Source: Antennarius striatus | Taxonomy: Eukaryota; Chordata; Actinopteri; Lophiiformes; Antennariidae | Assembly: GCF_040054535.1 (NCBI RefSeq) | Contig: NC_090784.1 | Span: forward strand, 19,380,001 to 19,444,000 | Reading direction: 5' to 3' | DNA: 64,000 nt | Shown here: one piece after another, positions 36,605 through 51,665 of the stretch | Layout of the letters: every line of letters starts with the position of its first letter | Numbering within the stretch: the first letter of the stretch is position 1 | Position numbers and translations under genes: made by a program | Notes under the pieces: model-generated | Told to the model about the DNA's origin: nothing | Databases searched by the model: none | What the model saw: the letters and a program-made list of their open reading frames with translations, nothing else

Positions 36605-37168
36605 CTATTCTTGCACAGTCAGGATGAAGTGGGTGCACGGTGGTTCTTTCAGTGGATACTGGGTGACAAACATCCATGTAGGGTGCAATTCTTGCGGTGG
36701 TGTCTTCAGCTCCCATGAGGCATGGGTGGAGTGCCACTTATTGAAACTAGACCAGTTTCCCAAGCAGTGCCGGGCACCAAGGGAGAAAAATAACATGTCT
36801 GGACCAAACCCCAGCGGCGTGTGACCCAGATGTGAATTCCTGGGGAGCCTGGCTTGGGATGAGTCCCACCTGGCAGCTGATTTGCTTTGCAGGTCCATCA
36901 TTTTTTTGCAGTGAGCTTTAAGATGGACTGTCATATGCATACGAGATACTTGGTGGTTTGCTGCTTCCTGGTTACTCAGCAGAATGTTTGAGGATTTTTG
37001 GTTGCATGCTTGCTGATAGTTATTCTGGAGGTTCTCTAAGTTAAGGATCAGTCTGGACTCTGGTCGTGAACAAGTCTTTGATCCACCAAGCGTTTTAAAT
37101 GCAACTCCAATTCTCCTCTGATAGGTCACAACATAAATCTGTGGGGTCTCCTTGCTAATCTTGTGCAA
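36605..37168 (-). other. 187-codon open frame, probably not a gene
   Basis: Starts MHKISKETPQIYVVTYQRR. It is not low-complexity and has no family I recognise, no visible splice partners and no nearby poly(A) layout that I trust. An open frame of this length can occur by chance in an interval this size. Recorded because it is the longest non-repeat frame between stk40 and eva1b. Confidence 0.15.
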
Positions 37169-37402
37169 TTTGTAATTTTTTAAAAAATTGTTTAGTTCTC
37201 TAGGCCTTTAACTTTAAATGAAATTTAGTAGAAGTGCTAACAAGAGACATCTGGAATGTATTATGGAGCCTGAATCAGACCGGCTAAAGAGGTCAAGCAC
37301 CACCGGTCTAACTTAACAATGCAGTAATTCTCAAATAAATCTAGGTGCAGTTGTATTTCCATAGCAAACCTGAGTAAATGTACTTCCTTACTTTATATCA
37401 CT

Positions 37403-37522
<120 letters not shown>

Positions 37523-38937
37523 TTGTACTTTTGCAGCAACTTTAACTGATGATGCAATAAAGATATTTCACATCAAGCTTAACGGCACATTTGCACCTCT
37601 CTTAAATGCAACAAGCTGAGGTACTGTGTGTCTAATGTTTGAAAACCATTTAACATTTTGACAGAAATGGATTACAGTATAAATTACAGCGCACAAACGG
37701 TGTTTATACGATGGCTCTGTTTAGATTGAGAAAATTAAGACCTGCCCTTTGCTGCCTTTTCCACACACGACTGTTTTTAAAGGCAGCCGTAGCTGAAATC
37801 TCCCACAGGCTATCATTTCCCTAGAGAAAATGAATGTAATTAAAAAATATGGCAGCAAAGCTACATATCACCGTATTTTTTCTAGATGTGACCCTCAGAG
37901 TTCTCTATAGAAACACTGAAGTAACATGGATAAAGGCACAGCTTCAGGAAACTGAATGTTCCACAGGTATCATCTCTTCTTGTGTTGACTGAAATATTAT
38001 AACTCTGCAGTTTATTGTTGTTTGATTGTTGTCTTTTATTACCAAGAGACCACATTTGATACCAAATATGTTCACAAATCAATTAATGGATGTCCAAAAT
38101 CAATATCCTTTACTTGCTGAAGGTTGCAAAAAAGAAAGAAATCACAATTCCACAACATTTTGCTTCCAAGCTTGAAATTTTGGTGTCAGTAGACCAAAAA
38201 ATATGGAGTAACCAAATTGAGCTTTCATGACGAAGACCAAATAAGAGGCATAAGGATGAAGTGAAAGAGGACATGACGGTAGTTGGTGTGAGACAAGAGG
38301 ATGGAGGATGGATGGTGTGTAGTCTGGGTCCATGGCAGGGACAGGATTCTGGTGAGAGGTCTGATCTCCCTCTCCTTATAGGATTGGTCAGTCAAGATGG
38401 AAGGATGAGTGGCACGACTCATTGGCCTCCAGGAGATAGTCAACCGGTCTAGAGGATTGAAAGCCATCATCTATTTTGTTCAGAGCCCTTTCTTGTCTCA
38501 TGAAAATTCTTCACTGTTGACAGGTACTGTACAGATGAACTTTACTTCTCTTGAAAGGAAATGTCTGAAACCTGTATCTCTATTTCTTCCCCAAAAATAT
38601 AACTTTTCTTCCATCTGTAGAAACACTTTGTACCAAGGCCCAGAAATATTTTACGTGCAACGCTCTTCATGTAATTGATCCCTTATTTTGTCAAAAAAAA
38701 AAAAGAACTGTAAGAGATTCTAACTGTAAAACTAGGCTGCAGTCGATCTTTCACCTCCACCATTGACTCACGCGCTACACCAGTAGGTTTAATATCATAC
38801 ATCTGGCTTGTCACTGGGACCAGCAGGGATTCAGACGGCAGACAGAACCAGGAGAGATTAACATCTAGGGAAAATTTGAAAAGGTTTGGTTACAGGGTGG
38901 AGAAAAGAAAACCTTAGAAAAGCAAGTGTCGATATTA
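37523..38937. other. Intergenic, nothing recognised
   Basis: No coding or RNA gene signal that I can support. Confidence 0.4.
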
Positions 38938-38953
38938 CGTGTGTGTGTGTGTG

Positions 38954-39027
<74 letters not shown>
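38938..39027. repeat. (TG)n-(TA)n compound microsatellite
   Basis: TG run with one CG break, passing directly into an alternating TA run. Confidence 0.95.
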
Positions 39028-39037
39028 AAGATTTTTC

Positions 39038-39067
39038 TTGATATACTTATCCCCAAAGGGAAATTAA
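39038..39067 (-). mobile_element. Possible decayed LINE 3' tail
   Basis: ATACTTATCCCCAAAGGGAA resembles the TACTTTATTGATCCCAAAGGGAAATT tail common in fish non-LTR elements, and it directly follows a microsatellite as such tails do. Only about 30 bp survive. Confidence 0.4.
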
Positions 39068-42000
39068 GAGCACACTCTACTTCGTCAAATCAAATTGAAA
39101 TATATATATATACTATTAACTATTAATTTTTACACTTTATTATGCATTTCTTCTGATTAACTGGGCGATGCAAAATTGAGCCTTTTCAATCCACAGTAAG
39201 AAAGAAAGACCTGTGTACACCCACACACTTGAATGCCTCATCTCTCTCTTGCTTTTGCACACAAGCATATAAACATACATACAAACTACCTCACTGCTTT
39301 CGGTGAATATTTTGCGAGCCTGTAATAGTTTATTTTCCCCACTCATATGTCCCGGGGTGAACTCAGCAGTCGAGCTCTCCAGATTACACATCTGGCCTCA
39401 ATGAGACTCCAGGCAGAACATTACCCCCATACTGTACTGTCCAGCCAAACAGAGTGGTCCATTCTATTTACGGATGCCCGTAAATGAGTCGAAGATGAAT
39501 CAGCTGCAGTTTACAATACTGTAAATGCATAATTGTGTTTGTAATGTGTGATTTAAAGTTTAAAGAGTATGTTTGGAAGTCGTGCGGATAAAAACAAAAT
39601 CTCGCTCTTGCTAAAAATCCAATGAGATTTTAATGTAGAGGAAACCGCTCTGTTTGGAGTCCTTATATAGAGGAATGTTCAAGGTATACTCATTACTCTT
39701 GGATGCCGAAGGCACATTTTATCCCATTTATTTAATTTCCCGTTTACGCGCCACCCTCATCCTCTGTTATGTCTAATACTGCAGCTCCTCACGTGGGATC
39801 CAGGAGATGTCTGCCAGCAAGCAGGGAGGACTACATACTGGAAGGGAGGTGAACCCATTGGGGGGGGGGGGGGGATCATGCAGTCTTGCCCTGCTGTCTT
39901 TGTAGTCTAATGTCACAGCTGCAACGCTGGATTGATTCGCTCTGGTGTGATGTTTGTTTTTTTGCTTTTCAACCATGGAGAACAGAATGAGATTTCCTCA
40001 GAGTGAGGAGTGAGACGACATTAAACATTCTAAATAATCTCCATCCCATATCTGTCCATCGAAAAACATCCGGATGACACAAGGGGACTTAAAAGAACCG
40101 GTAAATTGAGCAGCTTGTACATGTCAGCATAGCATTTTGGCGGTTTTTGACGGATCGCAGGTCATTCATTCCTCGGTGATAAGCATCTTTGCTGCTGTGG
40201 CCAAAACTCCGGGGGTTTGAACAGGAAACTGATTTATGAAGACTTGCCCGTTTGTTTTCTTCCAGGCGTACAGCCTCAGTGTAAACAACCTGACGCTGCA
40301 AAAAAGATGATTAGAAGTGAGGCAGATGGTTTCCACTCCAAGGGAGTCATGTTTTTGCATTCCTCTGTCATGGAAGAGCTGAGAAATGCAATACAGATCA
40401 CACATATATACACATATACACACGCACATATACTCAGACAGTAACTTACTACACTCCATGAAATCTCAGGTGTGGCTATGTTTAGTGTTAAACCTCCATG
40501 AGGAAAGCCTGTAAAAATGATGTGGAAAGCTGTCGGCAGATTGTAGCTGCAGAATCCTCTCCTAAATCTTTAGAGATTTTATAATTGTAGATTTTGTAAA
40601 TCGCTGAGGTTTGATTTTGAGCCTCAAGCCTCTCCAGGGTATATCATCATACTCTGACCTTTGTGTGCTGCAGACATGCTATTAACAAAATGTTTCATGA
40701 ACTCAAAAGCTCCACAATTTTGAATGAAGGTAATATATTCTTGTCTGAGCCTGGGGGGAAGGGATATTTTACAGTAAGAGGGTTCTTTAATGAGGGTTGG
40801 CTGTGCCCAAAGAGCTCCGATTTGTCCCGGACATGTCTGCTCTTGCTCCGGCTCCTTGGATAGAGGAATAAATCATTAAGTGCTTTGGCTGCTAACTCAG
40901 CTGTGAATGCATGCATTGAAGATCAAGATGCTGGCAGATGACAGACTTTAACAGCTCCTTCATGTTGACATGCAGTCAGCGGCTTGCAACCGAACAAGCT
41001 TCCTGCTGTTGGTTGAGTTTGATTCAAAGAAAGAGAGGTCACACTCATATGCAGGCTGAAGACGTTCTCTGAAGGGACGTCTGCCTCTCAAGAAATCCTC
41101 CGGTCTGGAAAACAGAATTTTGTTCCAGCAAAATCACACAGCAGCTTTTTTTTTTTTTTGACATAATTTTGTGACCTGCCGACCGTGCGATGCTGTCAAA
41201 GTGCTTGTTTCCCGATGAAAAGCAGATCTTCTTGTTATCACAAGAGTCAGCGTGTGTTGGCTGTATCTGCAGGGGTTTGTTCCGGTGAAGAGGTAAATGA
41301 CCGGCAGACCACAGCGGAGACCAGAGTCCAGATGGATGCCTCTAACATGAAACTGTTGATCCAGTCAACTGTGAGTCAACAGTTGCCCCCGCAGGAGGGG
41401 GATGTCAGGATGGAGGGACAGTGGAGAGGAAGTGCAGCGGTGTTGAACAATTACATGGGGGCTTAAGCTTCTAGGGTGGGTGCAAACAGGAAGCGGATGC
41501 CCAAGTGATTCAGAGGCAAAAATGTGAGGTGAGCACAGACTGCTGCAACGGTCCCGATTCCTATGGTTGCTGGACTGAAATCCTCTAAGCTTTTAGCATG
41601 AATTTAAATTTAAGTCCAACTTAATCAAATTTGATCAGCCTGTTTTGTTTCTGGAACTAACTAACTAATTTGAAAATGTCAGAGTACAACAAAACCTTCA
41701 AACAGATGGGATTACAAACAAAACATTCTCTACAGCTGAAAAAATGAGCATGACTCCGACTCAAGGATAACTACCAACTCATAGTAGGAAGGGGTTTTTT
41801 TTTACATTCTTTTAGGTGGACTTGGAGTTTCATCAGTTTGGAACTAGCAAACAAACTGACAGTGATTCAGGAATTCATGGATGGCCTCACAGCACAGAGA
41901 TCAATGATGACATAGCTCCATATTCTAACATTTACAGGCTACCATAGTAACAGCTCAGAAATCTCCTGCACAAAATGCTCAGTATGATCCAAATAAACCT

Positions 42001-45000
42001 TTGTTTTGCTGATTGCTAATTTGCATTAGAACCTACTGAGGATATGGTTGAATGGTACATGAGAGGATTATGCTGCAGGAAGTGTTTGGGCACACATGCT
42101 TTTGGTGGAATTATTGGGATTCCAACAACCCTGCAAATTCCAGTCAACTGCAGAGTCCATTTGCAACAAAAGACTTCAAACTTCAAACTTCTCTGGGCAA
42201 AAATGAAAGCTTACACACAGTAGGTGTAAGAACACCCTTGATGCATAATATTGATCATCCATCTTTCACATCTGCCCTCTCTCCATCTCCTGTCTCCTCT
42301 TGGCCTGTCGGGTCCTGTCCTTAGAATGTGTTGTCGAGCAAACCTGCACTACATCAGTAGCGTTAACTTCCAACCTGACCCAGCTATCCATCTGCAGCTG
42401 TGTGTGCAACTGTGTTATTATCTCAATTACCTTCCTCCTCCTCCTCCTCCTCCTCCTCCAGTGCAGACACCTCCGCTTTCCATCTTAATGAGTAGGAGAA
42501 AGAGAAAAGGTTCCACCCTTCACACCCTTGCAAATTCACATTTGGCTACGTTAACAAACATCTCATCTGACATTGGTTATGCATCCATAATCTAATGCAT
42601 GCATTGGCGCCATGTCATGTCAAAGTGTGATGAGTAGGTGGATAAGTTATGGTCCCCCGTTTACAGGGGGCCCCTTCTCAACTCACCTCAAGATAACAAA
42701 ATATCTGACGTCCCCCATGAGTTAACAGATAAATCAACTTTACGACACATTTTGACACAAACCGTGCAGTTTAAATATAATTTATGCAAATTAAAAACGT
42801 TTCTCTGAACTCTGTTGTGCCTAAAGAGTCATAACTGGAAAGTTGAGACTTCTGTGATTTCAAGGAACCAAACTGTTGATATGTGATAACATTGGACCCC
42901 ACAGCAACTATTTCATAAAACTGAAATTTTTGCTTTTGTTTTTTCCTGAACTGGCTGCACAAAATATACTGGGATAATCACAACCTCATTAAACTTTAAA
43001 CACGCAGAGGATGTGTGGATTTTTCCCATGGAATGAATAAAGCTATGTACCACTTCTATGTGTCACATCATTTTGATCTACCATCTCTCCTAAAAGTCCC
43101 GTTTTCCCCCACAAAAAGGCTAAAAATAGTGACTCACAATGGATCTCCGATGGTTAGATTATTTTCTATCAATTCCATCCTGCAGAATACAATGCACCCA
43201 CTGTGTGAGCTTTCTGCGTGGCAGCCTCCACTGCAGGAATGGAAACAGATTGTTTCTGACTTTCTGACATGTTATTAAGACCAGTTTCTCATCATCTGTA
43301 GGGTTTTGAAGTGTTGGTCTCCCAAAGCTGCACAATTGCTTATGATATACAGCTGCAGAGTCAGAACTGTCTCCACAAATCTGTTTCGATGCTTTGCTCA
43401 AATTGTTCTCAGCAGCTATGAATACCAGTGAGAGCTTGTATTTTTAGTTCTGTGGGATGGTTCAAGCCCACTCCAAAAAGTCTATCTATCACCCCGCTAT
43501 GTTTTCAGTGCCTGCAAGGATACGAGTGGCTGTTTTGATAAAGGCCTGTGTGTAAAAGGCCATAAAAAGGGTGTTCTTTGGGAAAGTTGAGGTTCCAGCA
43601 CATACTGTATATCATGGAGGCTCAAGTTTTAGTTCACATCGGGAGGGGTTTATTTGGTACATGATTAACAAGTTTGGGCCCAGGAGAGTGTCTTTTGGCA
43701 ACAAAGAGATTGGCAGGGTGAATAAAAATAAAGCTGTTGTATTGTTTCATATTATCATTATCATGAGGGAATGGATTATTATCATTCTATAATAATCCTC
43801 TCCCTCAGTACCGTCTTGTCGCACACATGATCTGATTGACGCATTTGTTTACAAAGTCATGCAAAACAAAACAAGAATTTCTACAGAAAAATGATCCTCA
43901 GAAAAGGGTTTGAACAATTCGCTTTGCATCACCATGAGACATTTGCAGATTAAAAGATGTTTTCCAGAGTTGATTGATGATGGGCGTGCATGACATCAGG
44001 ACCCTGAGGACGGTTTTTATGCCTAAACAAGTGACCCTTTATGAAGTCAAATTGTTTTTTTCCTCTTGAGAATATGTTTAAATCAAACAATTAATTTATG
44101 GCGATGACAATTTTTTGGCTTCTGCATTGATATGACAGAGATTGGAGTGCCGTCTTGATATATCTGTGGAGCAAAGAGGATTCTGGTGCTCAGAGCATTG
44201 GATCATGGACAATGAAGATGTAATGTTATGTGCAAAGCTGAGTCTAAAATATACAGTAGAATATTAGACCATTTTACACAGACATCGGATTACAAGCCCT
44301 CAAAGATCACATTTCAAGCCTCCTTTGTTCAGTTTTAGATCACATGCCGGCGTGACGCAGCTTCACGCTCGCCGTCTAGCGTGACTGTTTGCACATGCAT
44401 CGAGCTGCACTGCGTAAACAACGATATCATGTACCTTCTGTGTTGCACGGCAGGTAATATTTTCATTGCAGGACTTTCCTGACCTTGTGCTGACTCTCCA
44501 ATTTGAACAAAAGTGTTTGTCTTCTTTGAAATTGCTGCTAATTTCTGCAGGCTAGCTTTTAAGTCGGATGGTTTTTGGTTGGACGTTTTATACACATTCA
44601 AAAGGTCACATGACCCCTCTGTCCTGTCATTCCATCACTGTTACTTTTAGTGATTATGCAGAGTTTCCACCTTGAACCGGTATGTGTGTGTGGGTGTGTC
44701 TGTGTGCGCATGTGTGTGCGTGTGTGTGTGTGTATGCGTGCATGTGTGTGTGCAGGAGTGACGGGCAAACTGGCTCCAGCTTGCTCTGAGTCTTATGCCT
44801 TTATCAAGCCATAATAACTACTCTCTTTTTTCTTTACTGTCAGTCTCAGATTGGATTCTGTGTAAGTGTTGGTGGCTGTGGTTATGCCCCATAATATACC
44901 CTGCTGTGCTGTAAAAACAGCTGTAATCATTGAAACACGCCGGTTGCAATTTTCCTGCCTTAGCAACTCAACTTCTCACTTCAGTGACGTCCAGTTGGAG

Positions 45001-46130
45001 CTTTTGAAAAGTATCATGTTTCATGTGAAATGTCTACGTTTCTGAAAACTTTTCTGATCTTTTTATGTCATTCCCTCCAGTTGTTTTCCTGACTGTTTCC
45101 CAACTTCATTGTTAAAAGATATTTCCATCCTCCAAATGGTTTTCATTCATGACTCAAATAGAATTTGACCAAATTCAGTGCTTTTTGCTGCTCATCTCAA
45201 AATGGAAACTAGTGTTTTATTGACCAACAGTGAAGTTTAAGAAATTTCATGAAGGAAGACATAAAAACAGAGCAACATTGTTCCTGTATATTTTGGGGTG
45301 TGTACTTAGAATCATTTACATTTCCCTGTAAAAGAAACCTCGTCGTTATGCCTATGTGTAAACCTTTGGCATTGCTAACAGCGGCGCTGCTTGAGAGGTG
45401 GCCAGGCATGGAAATAATGATCCATTATCACAAACTGCAGCTGAACATTTTTCCCTCTGTGCTCTTGGAGGGTTGACAGTGAATTAATGTGAATGGCTGC
45501 CAGTAAACCGGATGTTTGGGTCCTCATCTGAGTTTATTAATGAATCCGCAGTTTTAACAAAAAATAGCCAGGAAGTCCAATACATCACGGATGCCAAAGG
45601 AAGTTGGTCAATCAAATAGATTCCTTGTGGTACATTCTTGCATGCACACAAGGAGCTATTCTTAGAGATACAAAGGACGACAGCTGTTTGAATCATGGGC
45701 TCCTGCATGCTCTTGATAATGTCGTTCAGATGTGAACAGCGTTGGCAAGAGAAATATTGCTCTTAAGCCACACACCAGTGCTATTTGGATTAGAATTTTT
45801 GTCATGTTTTAAAGCTGCTTTCATGTTTCATCGATTTTACTAACAGATTGAGGTATTAAAAAGCTTTTCATACTAAAGAAAGATTTTTTTTTTTTTAAAT
45901 TCTTGCAGACAAGATTTTGCATCTCTGGAATGTTATCACAACAGAGCAAGTACGTTGTAGACCGCAAACCTCCGCCAACACTGAGCATTCCCTCCAAAGG
46001 GTCAATCCTCCTACATGTAGCATTCTTATTTGTATACAATGCCTGTATTTAGACATGTTCACCACAAACTCTCAGATTTAGATCCATCCATAGCTGTTTG
46101 TGATAAGAACAGGTGTTCCAGAAGGAACAA
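39068..46130. other. Intergenic, simple repeats only
   Basis: Contains a poly-G run near 39860, a (TCC)n run at 42431-42459 and an imperfect (TG)n at 44683-44755. The remaining short open frames show no family resemblance. Conserved noncoding elements cannot be judged without alignment. Confidence 0.4.
42431..42459. repeat. (TCC)n microsatellite
   Basis: About nine CTC/TCC units forming a polypyrimidine tract on the + strand. Confidence 0.9.
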
Positions 46131-46535
46131 CATATTCGATTGGACTGGGCAGATTCCTCCCAAAGTTCTGTCACCTGTTCCCATCCTATGACGCCTATCG
46201 CTGATGCAAGTTTCCTGCCAACTTTCTGAGTGAAATGACTCTTCTTGATGTTCTTGTACTATTAAGTAAAGTAACGATCTAACTCTTTATCCGGATCTAT
46301 TCCAAAATTTGCGTTCCCATTTTCCTTCATTAGACAAAAAGTAAAAACAAAAGAGTCAAAGAGAAAAAAGAGTTCTGAATTCCTCTCTTTACCCAGAACT
46401 ACTCCAAAATCTGATTGTTTCTTTCCTACAACATACGTGAACCTCTCACCAAGTTTCATGAAAATTTAGCTTGTGTTTTTTGAGAAAACCTGCGGACAAC
46501 CAGACAGATGAGTCAAGAAAAAATAAACCCATCAA
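46130..46535. repeat. Old teleost interspersed repeat
   Basis: Contains ATCCGGATCTATTCCAAAAT and ACCAAGTTTCATGAAAAT followed by TTTTTGAGAAAACCTGCGGA and ACAACCAGACAGA. This succession is the terminal part of a common fish repeat that ends in CTGCTGACAAACAAACA-like sequence. Clearly diverged. Its left limit is uncertain. Confidence 0.55.
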
Positions 46536-49500
46536 AATGAGTCAAAGTTTATAGGTTTTGAGTATAAATAAATAATAAATATTTGACCTGATGATGAATG
46601 AAAAGCTATGCTCCAAAAAAGTGACAGATCATGGGTATATGAATTCCAGTGTAACCCATCCTGCTGATGACTCATGCAGAAGGTTTAATGACCACCCATT
46701 CCATAGTTACTGATTTTCAGTCTGAGTGGAGTGAACAACAAATAAAAATGGACTTCTAGTACACTTCTAGTAGCTAAAGATGAACTGACATCTGCAAAGA
46801 TAACAAAGCCATACATTTTCTCCATTATCAGCCCCTTGAGTAGATTTACTAGAGCATTAGAGCACACAATTACAGACACTCTTATCTTTGAAGGAATGCT
46901 CATGAGTTTAAATATGTCTAAACTGACATTTTTAATATCACCATCGCCATAGTGATAAGAAAAGCAGGACGAATGTGAGAGTTTGAGCCAGGATGTTGGG
47001 AGAAGCGAAAGTGTGAGGCAGAGAGCGCTGTGACAAGTTGCTGAGGCGTTGAGATGTTTATGGAATCTCACTGGAGACTCACAAAGTCTCCTCAATTTCT
47101 GCGATCCCTCCATTCACCCTTCGCCCCGTTCAATCTTTGTCGGCCCCTCTGTGTTGAGTGACAGAGAGTGCGGTGGGGGTAAGGGTGAACACTAGGGCCT
47201 TATTCTTACTGTCATGGTGGTCAGATCGCCGCCCGCTCTGTGGATGGACTGTCTCTAGACCGTTTCCTGTCCCAGGCTTCCCGCCTAATACCAAACAGAC
47301 CTCTCTCCTAAGCCCCCTCTCCTCTGAGCACACTGCATGGTTGTCCCACAGGTGAGTTATTCTAACCTTTTCATCCACACAAAAATGTAATAATTTGATA
47401 TATTGTCATGTGACATGTCTTGTTTATACTATTCAAACATGCCTGCTGCAAATAAAGTAAGGGAACAAAGAATAATATCAGTGTAGATTATTAAGTTCAG
47501 AGAATAAACCAATTTTGTAGTGATATCTGTTGTGACTGGACCTTTATGAGGATGATGTTTTCTGATTGAATTATATTAACAACTAGAACAAAAATAAGTA
47601 TGTGCAGGATCTATTGCGTTTTCATACGTGTCTATATATGTGCTAGTATGTTTGTATGCATCTCCAAATGGGCTTTGGACTTATTTTTTTATTCATGCAG
47701 AGGGATTAGAAAATCACAGCAGGACGTAGGTCAGACTTATGATCACAAAACAAGACCAGAGCACAGGAGCTCAGGGTTCCCATCAGCCCCATAAAGAAAG
47801 AACTGCTGGCAGATGCCTCCAGTGCAATTTTTTATGTGGGTGCACTGGGGGCCACAGACAGAGGCATGTGTTTTCATGCACTGGAAAGAAGGTGTGGAGA
47901 GTCCTTGGAGGTAAAGCTTTAGACTCCTTTTATTTTTTTTTTCAAACCATTTGTTGAGGATGTTTTAATGAGCAGTGTGCTGGTGCCAAAGTCTATCTTG
48001 TCAAGCTTGTTGATAACATTCATCACGAAAGGACAGAAAATGTTTTCCTCCTCCTCTTTTTTTGGCTTCTATCTCATTTCCATTTTACTTTTTTATCAGT
48101 ATTGTCACTTTAATTACGCTGAGGAACATGTGTTTGCAGTTTGATATGTCAGCATGTTTTTGATTTAGGAAAAATTGTGTCAGTTCTCTCAGGACACCCT
48201 CAGAGGATACTTGTTTCAGTGCACAGATGACTCATCCATGGGTGGTGCATCACTTCTTTTTTTTCATCCTCTCTTGAAGCTGTTCAGGGAAGATAAAACT
48301 TTAATTATTGTTTCCAAGTCAATTATTAGATCATCGGCTTTCTTGAGAAGCTGGTCTTCTCTGTTTTTGTGTTGCCGTTTGTTTCCATGGTCTAAAGTAA
48401 AGTAACACAAGAGTTTCATTGTTTTTATGTTTGTCTTTTTAGATCAACTTCAATCTCAGATCAGAGATTTTCTAGGCATCATTCATTCACAGCGGACCCA
48501 CAATGCTTGATCGCCAACAAAGGCTCTATGGCAACCTTTGTAAAATGAGTGGGTGCGGTGGCTCTCTCATGAAAAACACTGCAAATATTAATCTAGGTTA
48601 AGGTCGGACTGCATTTATCTTTTGTTCCTATGCGTTTGGAGTGTGTCTCCTAACAGCATCGCAGCAGCGAGCTTTGAGAGCGAGTGCTGTCTTGTTGAAA
48701 TGTCCCCACTTCCTCTACGTCTCCACGCACACACACCTTCATTATTGGTTTCATCTGTTGAAGACAGACCCTTCCTGTTCAAGAGACATCATCGTCCATC
48801 CGTGTTTCCACCTCCACAACCCATGATCACGATGTAGAGTCTGCTTACGTTGAAAGACATGCCGCCATAACTCCTCCAGGAAAAGTCTCCCTTGAAGGCT
48901 GCAGGTTCCCTGTAATTAGAACTCTCCTGTATCTGTTTAGGCTTCATAATCATCTCTTCTCCCCTGTTGGAGCTCCCTTTCTTCCTCTCCTTCTCTGCAT
49001 TCCCCTTCCCCTCACATGTCCATCCTGAACAACCAAATTGTTGTTCTCTTTGCATATAAAATTGCAAAGAGGTCCAGTACATCAACCCATCCCCCTGTGG
49101 AAGTCTGAATGCCCCAATGGTAACTCTAACCCTAATAATAATGTCATCCTCAGATCATCTGATTACCATAAGAGTATTTTATATTCTACCTTCAGGGTGT
49201 ACCTGCTATCTTGTCAAGCCCTTTGAAGTAAATACTTAGTAATATGACTAATGATAGGACAAATTCTCCTCCACTTGCTTTGCCAAAAGGCGTCACAGTC
49301 TGAATGGGAAGCCTCTTGCAGCCTGGATTTGGCCCATCAACCACCGACCCTGTGTTGGAGTATAAATCAGCTCCAAGGACAGGTGGATATCTGCCAGCTG
49401 TGAGGAGATCCAGGCAGGAATGTGATCACCGATGCAGCTCAGGGAAGCACTTAAACCCTGGCACTGAAGGGACTTGGCCTTTCCAGAAAACCCTTTTCTA

Positions 49501-50620
49501 GCCCCTACATCTCTGCACTGATTGAGTTGACCGTGAGAGATGCTGGAAAGGTGCCTTCTTGCTTTTCTTTCTGCTTTGTTTGCATCCAAGAGATAGAGAG
49601 AGGCGGAAATCGGAGAGGAGGCTGTGGAAGAATCTTTGATTTAGAGGGATGACCCTGATAAACCATAAGGGTGCAACGGTGCGTTGAAATTTCAATGCAA
49701 GTGTGACTATCATAAGATTCTCTAGACGCTCACATGCAACCCGCCTGAGATAATGAGTGAAATCAAGACGTATTTTTCAGCCTCAGCATCAGTGAACCTT
49801 TAAAAATGAACTTTAATGCTCTCAGGTTTTTTTTTTCTTCCTTCTCCACGAACACGAACAAAACATGTTGTGATGCCTTCTACAACGTAAGGCTTCAATT
49901 GAATGTAATGAGGGAGAAGCTCATTGGCCATGAATATTTACATGTGACCCCACTGAGACAGTGAAGGAAACATAAAAGATGTGAAGCAGTGTTCACGCTG
50001 AGAATTTAAATGTATCGACAAAACAATGGTTTTCAGTTTTGTTTTGTTTTTACTTAGATTGCAGCTGATCATTCAGCATGTGAGAAAAAATTACATGTTT
50101 GTCATGTTTGGTGTGAAGCTGCATAGAGCAGCCATTTTAACACACTTGCAGTTGAGGAATAGGATTTCATCAATGAAGCAACCACTTGTAGCTCTTCTGA
50201 AATGAACATTCAAGTTATAAAGAAAACAACTGAAAACCGTCCTCATATTCTTCTTTATGGGATGTGCAGCAGTACATTTGATCCAGTATCCAGTGACATT
50301 AGGACAGTTTTCACTTGTAAAAACGTTTCCGATTATACTGAATCAACAGGTTTGGAAGCTGAATGTTAAATGTTAAGAGAATAAAATATCACCAGGAGAA
50401 TTAAAACTGCCTTACTGTATAAATACAAACAGAAATAACTGGGCGCTAATTCTTTCCAACATGGCTGGAGCTGGCAGCCAGTTAGTCAGTTTGCATAAAA
50501 ACTATGATTTTTGATTTTTTTTAATTTAAAGCAATGATTTGAGCAACGCAGCCAATCCATCTACTCAAAAATCTCCAAGTGTATTTGTGACAATGATGTG
50601 CTAGTCCTTTAATATAGCAT
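46536..50620. other. Intergenic, possible unassigned splice donor
   Basis: A CCCACAG-GTGAGT donor-like site lies at 47345-47357 after a C-rich stretch, so a noncoding exon ending at about 47351 is conceivable. No coding gene is recognised. Confidence 0.3.
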
Positions 50621-51664
<1,044 letters not shown>

Positions 51665-51665
51665 G

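Noticed and set aside
46685..47113. 142-aa minus-strand frame
   Set aside because: No domain, no splice partner and no conserved motif recognised.
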